Positions 36,989 to 45,874 are shown, counted from the stretch's first letter. The stretch: 64,000 nt of DNA from Prochlorococcus sp. MIT 1341 (GCF_034092415.1 NZ_CP139304.1:976001-1040000); one strand, 5' to 3'. Notes: a model not told the origin generated them from the letters alone. Translations and numbers: made by a program.

Positions 36989-38137
36989 ATGATGGTACTT
37001 GGCCTAATGAGCGGCACAAGTGCTGATGGAGTCGACGCTGTGCTAGCTAAGTTCTATGGATCTCCTAAGAGACCTAGATGGAAATTAATAAACACCTCAA
37101 ACACTAGATATCCCGAAGATCTAAGGAAGCAAATTATTCAGGTAGAACAAGGTCTACCAACTACCCATCAAGCATGGTCTGAACTTGCAGAGTTAATAAC
37201 TGATGTTCATGCAAAAGCAGCTTTAACATGTGACCCGGAAGGGGACTCTAAAGTTATAGGTTGTCATGGACAAACTCTCTGGCACAAACCCCCTACAAAA
37301 AGTACTCGAGGTCAAAGCCTGCAAATAATTAAAGCTCCATTACTTGCCGAACTTCTTCAGAAAACAGTTGTATATGATTTTCGTGCTGCGGATATTGCTC
37401 TAGGAGGCCAAGGTGCACCATTGGTTCCTCTAGCTGATGAAGCACTAATTGGAAGAAGCAATGGCTGGTGTGGCTTGCTCAATGTTGGCGGTATTGCAAA
37501 TATCACTCTTATCCCTCCACAAAAAGGCCCAGATACTGGCTCACCAGTCCTCGGGTGGGACTGTGGCCCAGGGAATAGTCTTATAGATCTAGCGGTTTAC
37601 AGTTTCACCGAAGGAAAACTTTTATTCGATCATGATGGAGCAATAGCTCAATCTGGCATCCCAAACGAAGAAATAATCAAAGGCTGGATCAAAGAACCTT
37701 TTTTCCAACAAGCTCCACCAAAATCTACTGGGCGAGAAAAATATGGACTACGTGACCTAAAACGTCGCCTCAAAGAAACCTCAGACCTGTCCCAAAAGGA
37801 TCAAATTGCTACTCTGACTGCTTTTACGGCAGCAGTTGTAGCTCAAGATATAGAAAAGCTTCCCTCTAGAAACCTAGTACGTCCAATAAATCTTCTTGTA
37901 GCGGGAGGTGGTCAGAAAAATATACAAATGATGCAAGAGCTAAAAAGACGATGTCTAGGGACAAGAGTATCGACAATCGAAGAAAAAGGTGTTCCTTCTC
38001 AGTCAAGAGAAGCTTTAGCTTTCGCTTTACTAGCCTGGTGGCATGTTCTCAAAGTTAAATCAAAAACCCCATCAATTACTGGGGCAAAACATCCAGCAGT
38101 ATTAGGAATCAAAGTCGAGCCAAACCGAGCCTTTTGA
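36989..38137 (+). CDS. anmK: Anhydro-N-acetylmuramic acid kinase
   Basis: 382 residues. The ATP-binding GLMSGTSADGVD is at residues 5-16; GCHGQTLWH, DFRAADIALGGQGAPLVP and NVGGIANIT follow. AnmK opens and phosphorylates anhydroMurNAc released from peptidoglycan, feeding it back to precursors through MurQ. 3 bases after ktrA, so it is in the same transcript; the metabolic link with K+ transport is not obvious. Confidence 0.95.
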   Translation: MMVLGLMSGTSADGVDAVLAKFYGSPKRPRWKLINTSNTRYPEDLRKQIIQVEQGLPTTHQAWSELAELITDVHAKAALTCDPEGDSKVIGCHGQTLWHKPPTKSTRGQSLQIIKAPLLAELLQKTVVYDFRAADIALGGQGAPLVPLADEALIGRSNGWCGLLNVGGIANITLIPPQKGPDTGSPVLGWDCGPGNSLIDLAVYSFTEGKLLFDHDGAIAQSGIPNEEIIKGWIKEPFFQQAPPKSTGREKYGLRDLKRRLKETSDLSQKDQIATLTAFTAAVVAQDIEKLPSRNLVRPINLLVAGGGQKNIQMMQELKRRCLGTRVSTIEEKGVPSQSREALAFALLAWWHVLKVKSKTPSITGAKHPAVLGIKVEPNRAF

Positions 38138-38158
38138 GGAAATAAAAAGCAAAATTTT

Positions 38159-38458
38159 TTACGAGGGTCGATTAATCCGAATTCGCCTAGGAGCCCCTCT
38201 CAACCGTCTTGTTTTCTGAGCCTCCAATGCTGAGCGAAAGCCCTCAGTACTGGAAATTGTTTCGTGCTGATCGTTAAGGTCAACCCCTTTCTCATAAAGC
38301 ATTACGCCTTTTTGTATAAGCACCTTTGCCATATTGCTTACCGTCCGCGACTCTTGCTCAGCTAAAGAAGTCAAGCGAGCACATAGATCTTCAGGAAGGA
38401 CAACCTGAATTCTGGGGGACTTTGGTCTTCCGCTAGCTGAAGTTTGGCGAGTTGCCAT
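38159..38458 (-). CDS. Ribbon-helix-helix (CopG-like) protein
   Basis: 99 residues. After a basic N-terminus, the segment SPRIQVVLPEDLCARLTSLAEQESRTVSNMAKVLIQKGV matches the beta-strand, helix, helix plan of CopG/Arc repressors. The C-terminal 35 residues are basic (KTRRLRGAPRRIRINRPS). Probably a small DNA-binding dimer; target unknown. Two short palindromes lie in the divergent region ahead of it. Confidence 0.8.
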   Translation of the reverse strand: MATRQTSASGRPKSPRIQVVLPEDLCARLTSLAEQESRTVSNMAKVLIQKGVMLYEKGVDLNDQHETISSTEGFRSALEAQKTRRLRGAPRRIRINRPS

Positions 38459-38505
38459 TACCCAAAAAAGGTAACCGTTAATATTTAGTGTACAGAGGTG
38501 TGCAA

Positions 38506-38558
38506 GGATAGTATCCGTAACTATGCTAATTCAAAAGAGATGTGACCTGTGAAGGTCA
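38506..38558. promoter_or_regulatory. Two short palindromes before the ribbon-helix-helix gene
   Basis: GGATA-G-TATCC (38506-38516) and TGACC-TGTGAA-GGTCA (38543-38558) lie between the leftward RHH gene and the rightward 38616 ORF. RHH repressors commonly bind short dyads before their own gene, which makes these candidate operators, but arms of 5 bp are weak evidence. Confidence 0.25.
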
Positions 38559-38615
38559 AAATCCAAGTCCCCTAGCACCTTCGGAAATGGGGGCCGAAAC
38601 AAACGCAAAAAAACC

Positions 38616-38969
38616 ATGAAAGAGCCACTTCTTCCATCCTCATTTAAATCAAAAACAAACAACACCATTGAACGCAAAATGAACGCTCCTAATCGCCGAA
38701 GAAAATTCCGGAGATCCTCTGAGAAAAGCGATGTCCTGGTATCGGCAGTTCTAAGCACCTATTTACTAACGCATCTTCACCATGTTCTTCAAAGAGCAGA
38801 GTTTGGAGCAGAGAAAGAGGGGCGAAAATCACAAGCCAAAAACTTTGCACAATTACGCAAAGTTCTATGCATGGATGCAAGAAGCATGAAGGATGCATCA
38901 GCTCTAGGGCTAGAAGACTCAGAATTAGATCCACGAATAACTCCACAAAACAGGTCAGATGCTGCATAG
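38616..38969 (+). CDS. Unknown basic protein
   Basis: 117 residues from ATG 38616, or 96 from the later ATG at 38679 (MNAPNRRRKFRR). The N-terminus is strongly basic, the middle is helical (VLVSAVLSTYLLTHLHHVLQRAEFG) and the end is acidic. No membrane span or known motif. It probably exists in other picocyanobacteria, but the family was not recognised. Confidence 0.55.
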   Translation: MKEPLLPSSFKSKTNNTIERKMNAPNRRRKFRRSSEKSDVLVSAVLSTYLLTHLHHVLQRAEFGAEKEGRKSQAKNFAQLRKVLCMDARSMKDASALGLEDSELDPRITPQNRSDAA

Positions 38970-39005
38970 ATGAATATTGTTCTTTAAAGAATGTCTTGAA
39001 ACCCC

Positions 39006-39236
39006 ATGAGCACAAATGCTGCAGAACTATATAAAAGGATTCAAAAAGATCCAGAACATACCCAAGTTCTTTTTCGACAAGCTCTCCAAGACCCCCAAGG
39101 CGCTATTGAAACGATTTGCGAATTAGGTAAAAGTATTGGATTACCCGTTACTCCTGACGAGGTAAAAAATCACCTTGCCAGTCTTGATGACGAAGACACA
39201 AAACAATGGCTTATTAAAGCTAGGGGAGGTCTTTAG
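39006..39236 (+). CDS. Nif11-like leader-type small protein
   Basis: 76 residues: AELYKRIQKDPEHTQVLFRQALQDPQGAIETICELG, then GLPVTPDEVKNHLASLDDEDTKQWLIKARGGL. The two-helix plan, the I.DPE...L..A pattern and the final GG are those of Nif11-type leader peptides, some of which precede lanthipeptide or thiopeptide cores (prochlorosins). Here only one residue follows the GG, so there is no core peptide. Its end overlaps the convergent small membrane gene by 17 bases. Confidence 0.7.
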   Translation: MSTNAAELYKRIQKDPEHTQVLFRQALQDPQGAIETICELGKSIGLPVTPDEVKNHLASLDDEDTKQWLIKARGGL

Positions 39237-39399
39237 GTACTTGAACTTCATTCTCTAAAAGCTTATTCGTAGGCACTATTTCCTTAAAGCCACGCCGGTC
39301 ATAACCTCCACCACCCGCCAAGCTCCAAAAAAAGACATAGCTAGGGATGGCGAGACCTGCAGCAAGAACCAGAGCAGCAATTTGTTCTAGTTTGACCAT
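39220..39399 (-). CDS. Small single-helix membrane protein
   Basis: 59 residues from ATG at 39399: MVKLEQ, a hydrophobic helix (IAALVLAAGLAIPSYVFFWSLA), GGGGYDRRGF and a polar end (NKLLENEVQVPKDLP). The layout resembles small thylakoid subunits but no family was recognised. Its last 17 bases overlap the end of the Nif11-like gene on the opposite strand. Confidence 0.65.
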   Translation of the reverse strand: MVKLEQIAALVLAAGLAIPSYVFFWSLAGGGGYDRRGFKEIVPTNKLLENEVQVPKDLP

Positions 39400-39475
39400 G
39401 GTCTCATTCGAAGAAGATAAAATTGAGTCATACCTACTTAAAAGCGGGTATATAACCTAAAGATTCCCACTCATC

Positions 39476-41203
39476 GTGTTGCGACTTGAGCGAATCTCCA
39501 AGCTGTACCCCAATAGCGAAGTCCTTAAAGACATCAATTGGGAGATTAAGTCAGGAGATCGTATAGGACTTGTTGGAGTTAATGGAGCAGGCAAGTCAAC
39601 ACAACTAAAAATTATCGCAGGCATTGAAGAAGCAACCACTGGGCAGGTTGTTCGTCAAGGCAATCCTCGTATTGCTTTTCTAAAACAAGAATTTGACGTA
39701 GATCCAGAACATACCGTCAGAGAAGAGCTCTTTCAAGCCTTCGCTGATGCAGCAAAAATCCTCCTAGAGCAACAATCTGTAGAACTGGCCATGTCTTCAG
39801 ACATGGCGAAAACTGATCCTGATCATCTAAATAATCTCATCAAAAAATTAGGCGTTCTTCATACTCAATTCGAGGCTCTCCAAGGCTACGAAATCGAAGC
39901 ACAAATTGAAAAGATTTTACCAACAATTGGATTCGAGTCTAAAGATGCAAATGAACTCGTAGGCAAGTTTTCTGGTGGATGGCAAATGCGTATCGCATTA
40001 GGAAAAATTCTTCTGCAAGAGCCAGATCTTCTTCTACTGGATGAACCTACAAATCATCTTGATATTGAAACTATTCAATGGCTAGAAGATTATTTAGTAA
40101 AGCAAACTGCCGCAATAGTAGTCATAAGTCATGATCGAGCTTTTTTAGATAAAATCTGTACCCAGATAGTCTCTACTGAGAGCGGGGTATCCCATACTTA
40201 TCTTGGTAATTACACCGCTCATCTTGCACAGAAAGAAATAGACAAAGCTGCAAACTTGTCGACCTTTGAAAGACAACAAAAAGAACTCGCTACTCAACAA
40301 GCATATATTGACAGATTTCGGGCTAGTGCCACAAGAAGCACACAAGCAAAAAGCCGAGAAAAGCTTCTAGAGAAAGTCGAGCTGATTGAAGCTCCTATTG
40401 GGGAGATTAGTAGCCCTAAATTTAGCTTCCCCGCCGCCCCACGATCTGGAAGACAAGTTGTTTTGGTAAATGATCTAAGTCATACCTTTGGAGAAAAAAT
40501 ACTCTTCCTTGGGGCAAACTTAGAAGTCGAACCTGGAGACAAAATTGCCTTTATTGGACCAAATGGATCTGGAAAATCAACACTTTTTAGACTGATCCTA
40601 GGAATTGAAGAACCTGATGATGGTAAAGCTGAAATCGGAAAGCATAATATTTTCCCTGGATATTTTGAGCAAAATCAGGCAGAAGCGCTCGACCTAGAGA
40701 AAACCGTTATCAACACAATGTTTGAGGTTGTTCCTAACTGGACCCAAACAGAAGTCAGATCTCTTTTAGGAAGTTTTTGCCTAAGCAAAGAAGCGGTTTT
40801 TAAAGAAGTCGGTCTACTGAGTGGTGGCGAAAAAGCACGACTAGCACTAGCTTTAATGCTAATCAAACCTTGCAATCTACTAATCCTTGATGAACCCACA
40901 AACCACTTAGATATCCCAGCCAAAGAAATGCTTGAGGATGCTCTTCGAGAATATGAAGGTTCTGCTTTGCTGATTTCTCATGATCGATACTTCATTTCAA
41001 GAGTAGCCAACCGAATTGTTGAACTCAAAGACGGTGAACTTGTTCTATATAAAGGAAATTACACATACTACAAAGAAAAAAAAGAAGAAGAAAAGAAAGC
41101 CTCTTTAGATGCAATGGTACTTGCCAAGAAAGAAGCAAAACGCCTCTTGAACCGAGACCGTCAAAGAAAACGTAAAGCAATCAAGAAAACCACTGGTAAA
41201 TAA
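39476..41203 (+). CDS. ABC-F family ATPase
   Basis: 575 residues from GTG, two ABC ATPase domains in one chain and no membrane spans. Walker A sites GVNGAGKS (34-41) and GPNGSGKS (about 361-368); signatures FSGGWQMR and LSGGEKAR; both halves have the LLLLDEPTNHLD/LLILDEPTNHLD form typical of ABC-F. The linker between (residues about 240-320) carries an Arg/Lys-rich P-site-tRNA-interaction-like helix. Such proteins act on the ribosome. The C-terminus is a basic coiled coil. Confidence 0.93.
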   Translation: MLRLERISKLYPNSEVLKDINWEIKSGDRIGLVGVNGAGKSTQLKIIAGIEEATTGQVVRQGNPRIAFLKQEFDVDPEHTVREELFQAFADAAKILLEQQSVELAMSSDMAKTDPDHLNNLIKKLGVLHTQFEALQGYEIEAQIEKILPTIGFESKDANELVGKFSGGWQMRIALGKILLQEPDLLLLDEPTNHLDIETIQWLEDYLVKQTAAIVVISHDRAFLDKICTQIVSTESGVSHTYLGNYTAHLAQKEIDKAANLSTFERQQKELATQQAYIDRFRASATRSTQAKSREKLLEKVELIEAPIGEISSPKFSFPAAPRSGRQVVLVNDLSHTFGEKILFLGANLEVEPGDKIAFIGPNGSGKSTLFRLILGIEEPDDGKAEIGKHNIFPGYFEQNQAEALDLEKTVINTMFEVVPNWTQTEVRSLLGSFCLSKEAVFKEVGLLSGGEKARLALALMLIKPCNLLILDEPTNHLDIPAKEMLEDALREYEGSALLISHDRYFISRVANRIVELKDGELVLYKGNYTYYKEKKEEEKKASLDAMVLAKKEAKRLLNRDRQRKRKAIKKTTGK

Positions 41204-41318
41204 AAGGATCTTTTGATCTGTCGCAAGAAAACTTCATATACCTTTAGGCAGGAAGACTTATTTTTCTTTACCTTGGCAAAACGTGAGCATATGCTGATAG
41301 AACTGCACTTGCTCAAAC

Positions 41319-41480
41319 ATGCGTATGAAGCCGCAAAAAAACACAAATTTGTTTAACCAAAGCGAATCGTCTAATAAAACAGATGCTATTGATAGTTATT
41401 TCGAATGCATAACAACTTGCTCGATCGACGATAACGAGTGCATAACTCGATGTGTAGAGGTGCTAAAGACTCATAAATAA
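41319..41480 (+). CDS. Twin-CX3C miniprotein
   Basis: 53 residues from ATG at 41319 (a second ATG is at 41325). After a polar N-terminus, the core is SYFECITTC, six residues, then CITRCVEVLK: the spacing CX3C-X6-CX3C would bring two Cys pairs together in a helical hairpin, or bind a metal. The mirrored CIT[TR]C repeats strengthen the case for a real gene. No signal peptide or membrane span. Conserved small picocyanobacterial proteins with this look are recalled, without known function. Confidence 0.65.
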   Translation: MRMKPQKNTNLFNQSESSNKTDAIDSYFECITTCSIDDNECITRCVEVLKTHK

Positions 41481-41537
41481 GCAATCAAGAATCAACACAT
41501 AATTACAGTTCTAAACTGATAAACAAAAGGAGTACAT

Positions 41538-41587
41538 TATAAGAGCCATTAACTTAATGAAGTAATTCACATTTAATAGCTCTTATA
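41538..41587. repeat. Long inverted repeat between the CX3C gene and htrA
   Basis: TATAAGAGC-C-ATTAA (41538-41552) and TTAAT-A-GCTCTTATA (41573-41587) form arms of 15 with one mismatch around a 20-base loop. No T-run follows. It lies between the ends of the rightward miniprotein gene and the leftward protease gene, so it may serve as a two-way transcript end or be part of a small RNA. Confidence 0.4.
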
Positions 41588-41650
41588 GAAATGATCCATT
41601 TCCTATATTTAAAATCTATTTTTTTATTGGGTTAGATAAGTCAAAAACGC

Positions 41651-42820
41651 TCAGAAACCTCTCATAGAAGACATTTCAACAGGAGTAACTAATAATTCAA
41701 AGCGCCTACTCCCTCTCCTAATCCCAAAACTAAGCAGAGTTCCTACCCCAAAATTATTAATTGCACTAACTACATCAGCCGGTCCCTCAATTCGCTCTCT
41801 TCCTATAGAGACAATGATATCGCCAACTTTTAATCCACCCTTTTCCGCAGGGCCTCTTGGAACAACATAAGTTATCTCCGCTCCAGGTAAAAACCCCGCT
41901 CCAGGCTGTTTAGAAGACACAGGTGCAAGACCTATCCCCACCATTGGATGACTAGCCCTTCCCTTCTCAACAAGCTGCTTAGCAATGGTCCTTGCCCTAT
42001 TGATTGGTATAGCAAAACCAAGTCCTGCCCCTGGGCCGGACCTGACCAGAGTATTGATACCTATAACCTCCCCTTCTGCATTAAGCAAGGGGCCGCCAGA
42101 GTTTCCAGGGTTTATTGCAGCATCAGTCTGGATTAAATCAAGGCGCTTTCCAGATATACCTAACTGCGACACATTCCTATTCAAATTGCTAATAATCCCA
42201 AGAGTGACTGTGTTTTCCAACCCAAAAGGATTACCAACAGCTATTGCCCAATCCCCAACCAAAAGTTTATCCGAGTCGCCCAGAGAGGCTATGGGCCATG
42301 GCCCAGACCCATCAAGACGAACAACAGCTAGGTCCGTAAGGGAATCCAAGCCAACCACCCTTCCTGAAACACGTCGACCATCCGAAAGGCCAACGATCAA
42401 TTGATCCGTTTTCTCAACTACATGAGCATTTGTTAAAACAAGGCCTTCCTTAGCAAAAATAACCCCGCTTCCTTGACTGCTCTCAACTCTTCTACGTGGC
42501 GTGGGGGTAATTTGTAAACCGAAAAAACGGCGAAAATAAGGATCAAATACAAGTCCTGGCGGCAAACCAGAAGTGCCTCTTGTACTAATGGTACGTTGCG
42601 TCTCCAGAGTGACGACGGCAGGTCCTGTTCGCGCAACTGCTTCTGACACGAACGATTTTCTTGAAAGAAGACCTTTTATCAAAGGCGTCGCTTCCAGATT
42701 GCGAGAAGGCACGCATTCGATAAAAGGAAGACAAAGTAAAGCTCCCGAAACGACAAGACCTCTTCGCAAAGAAAGCAAAGCTTGTTTTAAATGAAAGATT
42801 GACCTATCGCTGGCTTGCAT
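41651..42820 (-). CDS. HtrA/Deg-type serine protease with PDZ domain
   Basis: 389 residues from ATG 42820. A signal or anchor segment (RRGLVVSGALLCLPFI) is followed by a trypsin-like domain: His in TNAHVV, Asp in SLTDLAVVRLD, Ser in NPGNSGGPL. One PDZ domain (VGIGLAPV to VSAINNFGVG) follows. Works outside the cytoplasm in protein quality control and light stress repair. A further ATG 13 codons upstream is possible. Exact paralog (HhoA, HhoB, HtrA) not assigned. Confidence 0.93.
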   Translation of the reverse strand: MQASDRSIFHLKQALLSLRRGLVVSGALLCLPFIECVPSRNLEATPLIKGLLSRKSFVSEAVARTGPAVVTLETQRTISTRGTSGLPPGLVFDPYFRRFFGLQITPTPRRRVESSQGSGVIFAKEGLVLTNAHVVEKTDQLIVGLSDGRRVSGRVVGLDSLTDLAVVRLDGSGPWPIASLGDSDKLLVGDWAIAVGNPFGLENTVTLGIISNLNRNVSQLGISGKRLDLIQTDAAINPGNSGGPLLNAEGEVIGINTLVRSGPGAGLGFAIPINRARTIAKQLVEKGRASHPMVGIGLAPVSSKQPGAGFLPGAEITYVVPRGPAEKGGLKVGDIIVSIGRERIEGPADVVSAINNFGVGTLLSFGIRRGSRRFELLVTPVEMSSMRGF

Positions 42821-43104
42821 AAACTTTGAAGGGGTTAGCAGGCATAGCAAAATCAACAAAAAAAGCCTTGCAACCTATTTTAGGAATGATCGGACAGGTT
42901 TAATAGCAAAAAATCAGAAAAGCCGAGTGAAATGACTGAAGAATGAGAATTGAAATCTCAAGATCAGCTTAAGCGGTCTAACATCAATTAATTGTTGTGA
43001 CAAATCTCTCAGTGACAAAAAGCACTCCTTTCACAAGCTGATTCCGATCAACAGGTTTAAGAAACCCTTATTACAGCTTTCATCCCATAGACAGGTAAAG
43101 CATC

Positions 43105-43392
43105 TTGAACTCACTCTTTTTCTTCCTCTATGCCAGCGTCTTCCTAATCGTTTTATGGCAAGCATTCAATGTGATTAGGAAAGGACATTCCGCCGCACAA
43201 CAGATCAATAATCAAAGATTTGGCGGTACCAGAAAAAATTTGAATCAAGACAGAACAGGCAAATTAACTGTTCACCCAGAAATTCTGGACAAGAAAGGAC
43301 GTATTACTGATGAGGAGCTTCTCACGGTACGTTTCTCAAGCGATAATGAGCAACCACCTTCTACTTCGTCCGAAGAAACCTCGGCTGAATAA
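43105..43392 (+). CDS. DUF2973 family small membrane protein
   Basis: 95 residues from TTG, with AGGTAAA about 6 bases ahead. One N-terminal helix (SLFFFLYASVFLIVLWQAF) followed by the conserved soluble part (DRTGKLTVHPEILDKKGRITDEELLTVRF). The DUF2973 family is cyanobacteria-specific with unknown function. 63 bases before the next gene on the same strand. Confidence 0.85.
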   Translation: MNSLFFFLYASVFLIVLWQAFNVIRKGHSAAQQINNQRFGGTRKNLNQDRTGKLTVHPEILDKKGRITDEELLTVRFSSDNEQPPSTSSEETSAE

Positions 43393-43455
43393 ATTAGGAG
43401 GTGAAAGGAAAGTGTCTCCTAAGACACGCTAATAGGAACTGAAGGGGGAAACCTG

Positions 43456-43839
43456 GTGGAACAAAGAACGCGAATCGTTGCTGCAGTGCTCAAATCATTG
43501 AAATTGCCACCGCGTTTTCGACTGCGTCTTTTAAAAGAAGACCCAGTCAGACTCGAACTAAGTCTTACACCCGCATACGGCAAGAAGCCTGTGCAGGTGG
43601 GACTTGTTGAATCCTTAGATCTAGTTGCGAGACGTGACCGAGAGGGAAGAATTCCTAGAGACCTTCAAGGCACATGGGATTGGACAGTAAGGCATGGTGA
43701 TGTCAGCACAGGAGGATGGAATCCACTATTAAAGGAAGCCCTGCAAACTATGTTTGAGACTGGGCTCCCTGCGATCATCTATGAAGAACTAACCGGAGAG
43801 ACCTACCACCCCGTTGATGGAACAAAGCACGTGCGCTAA
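43456..43839 (+). CDS. Conserved cyanobacterial protein, unknown function
   Basis: 127 residues from GTG. Soluble, Arg-rich, with the segments RIVAAVLKSLKLPPRFRLRLL, RDLQGTWDWTVRHGD and GLPAIIYEELTGE. No known motif. It follows the DUF2973 gene by 63 bases and precedes an hli gene by 128, suggesting a photosynthesis-related neighbourhood only by position. Confidence 0.75.
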   Translation: MEQRTRIVAAVLKSLKLPPRFRLRLLKEDPVRLELSLTPAYGKKPVQVGLVESLDLVARRDREGRIPRDLQGTWDWTVRHGDVSTGGWNPLLKEALQTMFETGLPAIIYEELTGETYHPVDGTKHVR

Positions 43840-43967
43840 TGCTTTCACAAAAGACTCAAAAAATTATTTCAATGCTGAGCACCTGAAAAATCTCATAAAT
43901 TGACTGCAATCCATTTAGGATTGCCTCATCAATCAATTCCCTTGGTGAAATTCAGAGGTTATTCTTC

Positions 43968-44114
43968 ATGTCAGAGCAAACAGATCAAAGATTTGGCTTC
44001 GTTAATTTCGCAGAAACCTGGAATGGTCGTCTAGCGATGCTGGGAATATTGATTGGTCTGGCGACAGAAATACTTACTGGACAAGGAATTTTAGGCCAAA
44101 TCGGCTTAGGCTAA
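43968..44114 (+). CDS. hli: High-light-inducible protein, short form
   Basis: 48 residues from ATG: acidic N-terminus, then FVNFAETWNGRLAMLG with the chlorophyll-binding ExxNGRxAM motif, one membrane helix and the end LTGQGILGQIGLG. It binds chlorophyll and carotenoid in stressed thylakoids. Second hli in the window; the first has a longer acidic tail. Confidence 0.94.
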   Translation: MSEQTDQRFGFVNFAETWNGRLAMLGILIGLATEILTGQGILGQIGLG

Positions 44115-44226
44115 TGAAGTAGAGAGCCAATCTGCATGTCAAAATTTCACAAGACTTTTGAATTAAACCTCAAAGGATTAATTTCAAAGAAGGCAATAAT
44201 TAATAATTGAGGGATCTGTCACTACC

Positions 44227-44403
44227 TTGGCTCCTCTTTTCGCCAATAACAAGCGTGATGCAGCAAGAATGCTGAGCTTTGCTATTTCTGTCTTAACCAT
44301 CACAGCACACCAAATCCAAAACTCCATTGGGTTATTTTGTACTTTATTAATAGGTTTATTATGCCTTTATTGGATAGTGGCTTATAGAAACCTTGATAAA
44401 TGA
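44227..44403 (+). CDS. Small membrane protein before xseA
   Basis: 58 residues from TTG: APLFANNKRDAARML, then two hydrophobic stretches (SFAISVLTITAHQIQ and IGLFCTLLIGLLCLYWIVAY) and the end RNLDK. Its stop overlaps the xseA start by 11 bases. No standard start codon is nearby, so the start is unsure. Family not recognised. Confidence 0.5.
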   Translation: MAPLFANNKRDAARMLSFAISVLTITAHQIQNSIGLFCTLLIGLLCLYWIVAYRNLDK

Positions 44404-45547
44404 ATCGATACCGCGGTTTTCAATCCGTGAATTAAATGCTTCTATTGGCAACCTTCTTGAGAGAGGGTTTGCCCCTAGATTCCTCTTAGATGCAACTGTT
44501 TCAAAACCACAAATAAAAAAAGGTCATCTTTGGTTAACTCTTACCGATGGAGAAGCAAGTATTGGCTCTGTCGTTTGGTCATCCCGTCTTAATCAACTCA
44601 ATTACAAACCTAATGATGGGGATGGAGTAACAGTCATAGGAAAACTTAATTTTTGGACAACAAGAGCCACATTAAACGTACAGATCCTTGATATTCGGCC
44701 AAATCTATCAACTGTTCTACGTCAATTCGAGATCGTTAGAGACCTTCTTCTTCGAGATGGTGTAATAAATGAAGCTACGAAAAAATCTCTACCTAAGTAT
44801 CCAAGAGCAATAGCGATTCTTACGAGCGCACCAAGCTCTGCACTTGCAGACATGATCAAAACTGCTTCTGATCGATGGCCTATTAGTAAATTATTTATTA
44901 TTCCAATACCAGTGCAAGGGAACGTTTCTCTAAAAATCCAGCAAACTCTCTCTCTTTTAATAAATCAATTTCAAAGGCTTGAGATTGATGCCCTCGTCAT
45001 TGCAAGAGGAGGAGGAAGTAGAGAAGATCTAATCGTATTTGACGACGAAAATCTTTGTAGAGCTATTGCTAAACTCCCTATCCCAATCATCACTGGCATA
45101 GGGCATGAAGATGATATTACCGTTGCAGATTTGGTAGCAGATTTGAGGGCCTCAACTCCAACTGCAGCAATAGTTTCATTACTTCCAAATAGAGAAAATG
45201 CCAAAAGAGAACTCAAACATATTAAACAAAATATAAATGAAAATTTAAATTGGATAATCAAAAAGGAACACCGCACATTGCAAGAACTAAATGAAAGCCT
45301 TAATACTTACTCCCCGCAAAATATTTTTCAGCAAAGGCGTATTCATTTAAAGGAAAAAGCAAAGCTACTAGAAGCACACTCCCCAGAAAAATGGCTAAGC
45401 AGAGGGTTCTGTATTGTCCAAAATCACCTAGGCAAAAGTATACTTACTATTACAGATATTTCAATTCCAGAAAAACTAACCATTAAGGTCAGCGATGGTC
45501 AGATCATTGCTTCAACGGAATCAGTTGCTAAAAAGAAGAAACTCTAA
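44393..45547 (+). CDS. xseA: Exodeoxyribonuclease VII large subunit
   Basis: 384 residues from TTG. The N-terminal OB-fold (FSIRELNASIGNLLERGFAP, HLWLTLTDGEASI) precedes the catalytic region with IARGGGSREDLIVFDDENL, ITGIGHEDDITVAD and DLRASTPTAA. It degrades single-stranded DNA with XseB. The C-terminal coiled coil is shorter than in E. coli (456 residues). Confidence 0.95.
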   Translation: MINESIPRFSIRELNASIGNLLERGFAPRFLLDATVSKPQIKKGHLWLTLTDGEASIGSVVWSSRLNQLNYKPNDGDGVTVIGKLNFWTTRATLNVQILDIRPNLSTVLRQFEIVRDLLLRDGVINEATKKSLPKYPRAIAILTSAPSSALADMIKTASDRWPISKLFIIPIPVQGNVSLKIQQTLSLLINQFQRLEIDALVIARGGGSREDLIVFDDENLCRAIAKLPIPIITGIGHEDDITVADLVADLRASTPTAAIVSLLPNRENAKRELKHIKQNINENLNWIIKKEHRTLQELNESLNTYSPQNIFQQRRIHLKEKAKLLEAHSPEKWLSRGFCIVQNHLGKSILTITDISIPEKLTIKVSDGQIIASTESVAKKKKL

Positions 45548-45874
45548 ATGTCAAAGCAACCTTTGAATTCAAACAAAAACAAAACTGCCCGGATTCCAAA
45601 AGGCAAAGATTCCAATTCAAAAGTGCCTACAAAGACAAGGGAAGATGCATTATCGAGACTCAAAAAAACAATAGAGTCACTTCCTTATGAGGAATCACTA
45701 ACAAAGTTAGAGGTCATTCTGGATGAACTTAAGAATGACAATATGCCAATTGAGGAAGTGCAGAAATCTTACCTAGAAGCCAAGGTTTACCTTGAACATT
45801 GCGAGACTCTATTAACTAAGTTAGAGCAATCAGTTTGTCAACTAGATTTAGAAGGTGGTGGCGAAGAAATCTAG
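45548..45874 (+). CDS. xseB: Exodeoxyribonuclease VII small subunit
   Basis: 108 residues, beginning at the base after the xseA stop. The helical core LPYEESLTKLEVILDELKN followed by PIEEVQKSYLEAKVYLEHCETLL is the XseB family. A basic, probably disordered 40-residue N-terminus precedes it. Operon with xseA. Confidence 0.95.
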   Translation: MSKQPLNSNKNKTARIPKGKDSNSKVPTKTREDALSRLKKTIESLPYEESLTKLEVILDELKNDNMPIEEVQKSYLEAKVYLEHCETLLTKLEQSVCQLDLEGGGEEI

